A stretch of DNA of 64,000 bases, from positions 28,727,501 through 28,791,500 of the forward strand of contig JAYKKT010000090.1 of the NCBI GenBank assembly GCA_036023115.1, given 5' to 3'. The translations under genes were made by a program, and so were the position numbers. Positions within the stretch are counted from its first letter, which is position 1. Every line of letters starts with the position of its first letter. Below the pieces are notes generated by a model that was given only the letters and a program-made list of their open reading frames with translations, ran no database searches and was not told the origin of the DNA. The DNA is from Brasenia schreberi. Lineage: Eukaryota > Streptophyta > Magnoliopsida > Nymphaeales > Cabombaceae. This document shows, piece by piece, positions 60,470 through 64,000 of this stretch.

Positions 60470-61211
60470 AGTCTTGCGGCTTAAGTTGCAGGGCTTGCAT
60501 TGAAATGTGTGAGTTTGCTAGTTTTGCACAAAAGCATTAAGAGCATGACTATTTAAACATTTATAAAGAGAGAAAAAAGAAAATTTTAAGTGAATTAAGG
60601 GCATGGGGCCAAGGAATCCAAAGTCCCTGTTCAGAAATTGACGTCCATTTGAGATTGGGGATCAAATATTAGCATTTTTGTGAGGGGCAGTGGCCCTACA
60701 TTAAGGAGCCTGACATAAACACGATTGCTAGAAATAATAAAAGAGAGTTATTTCTCTGCCTAGGTTAGAGTCTGTGGCTTGGCATCAGACCCACATGCAA
60801 TGGGAAGGCTCATAATGACAAATACTGAGTTCTGACCCGCTTTGTTTGGAGTGCACGGTTGAAGGCATTAATTCGGAAATTATGTGCCCATTCACGTGCC
60901 TTCTCTTGATGTCACTAGATTTCACAAAATTTGCATGTGAATGCAAGGCTAGTAGAGATGTAAGAGTTTCTTTATAAATATTTTTTAGGTTTTTTAAATT
61001 AGTCTTGACCTTTGCAATGGAACAATGTCAACTAAACCAAGTTGGCTCTGAAAAGAGTGTGAACCAGGGTGCACAAGGTCTGGTGACACTGCATACCTTG
61101 TCCCATTGCATTCAGACATAGCAGATGTATGACACAGGGAGATTCTTCTTCTAGTCCTTTTTTCTTATGAACTCCTCTTTCTACCCTTTCCTCGTCTTAG
61201 CGCATGCACTA

Positions 61212-61250
<39 letters not shown>

Positions 61251-62594
61251 GAACCTCATATATGATAACACATATCCAAACAAATTTCAACTATCGTCTT
61301 GCCTTAATGAATGGTGGAAATTTGAATTAAGGAAAGTAAAAGTTTACATGCGAATAAAATATACCTTCAAAAAAATATATCATCTTTTTTATTTTTTAAA
61401 TTTAAATTTAACTTTCAACTATCTATTACTTAAGACGGTTGAGATTTGAAGCTCTCTCTCTCTATATAATATAATATAATATTTAGTTGGATCCTACCCA
61501 CAATTGATGTTGTCGATTCATGTACGACCACTGCTTTTTCGACGCATAAATGTAATAACATTATCCTTCATCTTTAATTATACTTATACTATTAAAAATC
61601 AGTAGGTAAACATGTTAGAAGTAAGTAGGATAATTTTTTTTATACATATATATATATATACACATAGAGAGAGATGCAAATCTTTGAACGCAAACTGCAC
61701 CTAAAGAAACATGTACTTGAGGGTCACGGGGTCAATACTCAGCAGCAGCATGCGTATTTGCTAGGGGTTTGCCTAACCAGCTTACCAATTAGAAGAGAAA
61801 AAAATTGTTAAGTATTTAGTGTAAGTCCATCCACCTCATTGCTTTGCCAAACCAAGCAGTTGTGGATCATGGTACACGTGATTTTAAACTTTAACAATTA
61901 AAATGATGAGCATCAGCTAACTTGACCAAACAAATGTTTAAGATTTGGTGAGATGATCAGTCAGACCTGCTCCAGTTATATTTGTGCACATGTGGTTTTA
62001 TTTAACTTCATACCTAGTGGGGGAAATTTTACACCCTATCCAAGTCCGACTGGGAAATTCGCGCCCCAACATGAACCCGACTAGAAAAATGTTTATACAC
62101 AATGTATAGTAGATAACATATTTATAAGATGTATTTTCATGCTTTATATATATATATATACACATAAAGATCTTATGGATAATAGTGATGATGAAGGAAC
62201 ATTTAACATGAGAAGTTTTCTAGTAGCTCTCATTCTCATCCATCGTGCATTGTATTTAATATTTAATACACTCACATTGATCCTTGTATTGATGTTAACG
62301 TGTGGTTCGATTTGCATCATTCGTGTAATTGCACGAATGACACATCGTCTAGTAGAATGTGGCATTGGAGGGTGTCTAGTAACTCTTAATTTTTATAAGA
62401 ATAAATAATTCGTGTCATTTTTTACGTTGTCTACTCATGTTCATAAGTCCATTTTTGGTGGTTTGAGTGTAGTAACATTATCCTATATATAATTTTAAAA
62501 ACTCTTAAAATTGTTTAGATGACTTTGAAAAGCAATGAACAGGCATAACTAAACATGGTGGACTTGATCAAATCCCCCCTCTCCGCCCCCCAAA
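60470..62594. other. Intergenic sequence with microsatellites
   Basis: (CA)n(TA)n at 61212-61250, (CT)n at 61454-61464, (TA)n at 61647-61660 and 62148-62162. AT-rich motif copies near 61545 and 62440. A SINE-like trace is at 61720-61790. No gene supported. Confidence 0.45.
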
Positions 62595-62601
62595 ACACAC
62601 A

Positions 62602-62645
<44 letters not shown>
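62595..62645. repeat. (CA)n microsatellite
   Basis: About 24 CA units, then (TA)5. Confidence 0.95.
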
Positions 62646-62656
<11 letters not shown>

Positions 62657-63010
62657 GGTGGTTGTAGTCAGTTCATCTTAGATCAAACCTGAGCCTGATC
62701 CAGGTAGTGATCGAGTTTTGAGGATGGATCATTGCAAAAAAAAAAGTTTCAAGACAACCTCACTTTCAGTTGGAGCTTAAGTGACCCATCATGAATCTGA
62801 CTCATTTGCTATTATGGATGGCGACAGGGCGGGTATTGGTTTGAGTACAAAATAAAGCATACTTAGATGCTAAGATATTTGAACAAATCTTTATAATCAT
62901 CTTGAATGGATGGTTGGTTAAATTTTGCAATCAAAAAGTAAAAAGTGTATATAAGGATAAAATACATCGATAAACAATATATTTGTACTTTTCAAGTTTC
63001 AATTAACGAT
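62646..63010. other. Intergenic sequence, nothing recognised
   Basis: No motif or repeat beyond short A/T tracts. Confidence 0.4.
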
Positions 63011-63358
63011 GCTAACTCCGGGAGGTGGGATTACAGACCCGGAGGAGCTTTAAACGATCTCTTTGGTTCTCTTAGTTCAGTTCTGGCCAGTTTCATGGTT
63101 GTTTTGGTTCCGATTCAATCCGGCGTGCTAACTCCGGGAGGTGGGATTACAGACCCGGAGGAGCTTTAAACGATCTCTTTGGTTCTCTTAGTTCAGTTCT
63201 GTCCAGTTTCATGGTTGTTTTGGTTCCGATTCAATCCGGCGTGCTAACTCCGGGAGGTGGGATTACAGACCCGGAGGAGCTTTAAACGATCTCTTTGGTT
63301 CTCTTAGTTCAGTTCTGGCCAGTTTCATGGTTGTTTTGGTTCCGATTCAATCCGGCGT
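63011..63358. repeat. Tandem repeat, 116-bp unit, three near-identical copies
   Basis: Units start at 63011, 63127 and 63243 with GCTAACTCCGGGAGGTGGG and end CAATCCGGCGT. Copy 2 differs by TCTGTCCAG for TCTGGCCAG. A fourth start (GCTAAC, 63359) diverges at once. The unit includes GGTTC-rich sequence like the dispersed repeats. Open frames through it are repeat-derived. Confidence 0.95.
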
Positions 63359-64000
63359 GCTAACCCGCCACCTCTAGTTAAAGAGTTTACAAGCTCTGGA
63401 TCGTACCTGCCATGATTTACAAGCATTGATTTCAAGAAGCAACACGGTTAAAGAGAATGGTGGGACTGTCTTGCATGTGGCGTTCAGACCATGCATAAAT
63501 CCGGAAGCCCCACATGAACTAATCATTCATGCCGTAGAATCAGATTGAATTCTAGAGTTTGAATCGATGAATGCTGGTGGTCATCTGTCAAACAAAAAGT
63601 TTAGCTTTTGCTGAAATTCATATTCATGTTTAGAGAAAATATGATCTCATTTTCTTTTTCCCAAGGAAATATAATATAATTTGGATTGGATATAGTTAGG
63701 TCCACATGGATCGATCCAATATTGCCATCCATTCTTTTTGGATTCTCGGACTCCAAACTGGATAACGAAAGTTGGATCATGTTTTGGGACGCCAGAATTA
63801 GAGAGAGAGAGAGGCGTGGCGACCAGGGTTCGAACCAACTCCACTCTCTAACACAAGTACAAATTTACCCCCATTTTGACCAATGAAAGACATGTTTGAC
63901 CTTTCATTCTTTAACACTGCACTGAGTTTCTGAATAACGAGTACACCTCGTGCGTGCTTGATTCAGCATGTAGTCACCTACAGTTTCAAACGTAGGGTGT
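63359..64000. other. Right-edge intergenic sequence
   Basis: A (GA)n run at 63801-63812 followed by CCAGGGTTCGAACCAACTCC, a B-box-like fragment of the SINE family. No gene supported. Confidence 0.4.

Overview
This is plant nuclear DNA. The evidence is AT-rich sequence, split genes with GT-AG introns, plant-type protein families (a heavy-metal-associated isoprenylated plant protein, an EDGP/xylanase-inhibitor-like aspartic-protease fold, SPC22, WDR12/YTM1), RTE-clade LINEs ending in (TTG)n, a Ty1/Copia element with a tRNA-iMet-type primer site, hAT transposases, and very many (TA)n, (CT)n and (GA)n microsatellites. It reads as a non-grass flowering plant with large introns; I cannot name the species.

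Layout. 1-2669 (minus): 5' half of the signal peptidase subunit gene SPC22, running off the left edge. About 780 bp away and divergent is a WDR12/YTM1 homologue on the plus strand. Its NLE-domain exons lie at 3445-4450 and its last four WD40 exons at 18256-18916; no central exons were found between them. The gap is filled by TEs: an RTE LINE (5015-14540, 19-bp target duplication) carrying a decayed Copia element (6838-12386) and a 700-bp non-autonomous element (13335-14034), then a hAT remnant (about 16330-17560). 19475-25241 is a second RTE on the minus strand, split by a 3.2-kb hAT with an 8-bp target duplication, itself hit by a 52-bp RTE 3'-end insertion.

26636-27940 (plus) is an intact single-exon gene for an EDGP/basic-7S-globulin-like secreted inhibitor lacking both catalytic aspartates. 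28-52 kb is repeat-rich and gene-poor: microsatellites, two MITE families, tRNA-derived SINE-like copies, RTE 3' tails, a GC-rich island, an inverted repeat and two or three possible exons of an unrecognised gene. 52323-54319 (minus) is a complete three-exon HIPP gene (HMA domain, Gln-rich, acidic and Gly-rich regions, CaaX box). 54.4-64 kb is again repeats, with a 164-bp tandem duplication, an unassigned 90-codon ORF and three nearly identical 116-bp tandem units near the right edge.

The genes do not form a pathway. SPC22 acts in ER protein processing, WDR12 in 60S ribosome assembly, the EDGP-like protein probably in the apoplast, and the HIPP in metal or partner binding at membranes. I saw no convincing previously undescribed system. 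The most informative features are the hollowed-out WDR12 locus and the nested transposons, whose insertion order can be read from target-site duplications.
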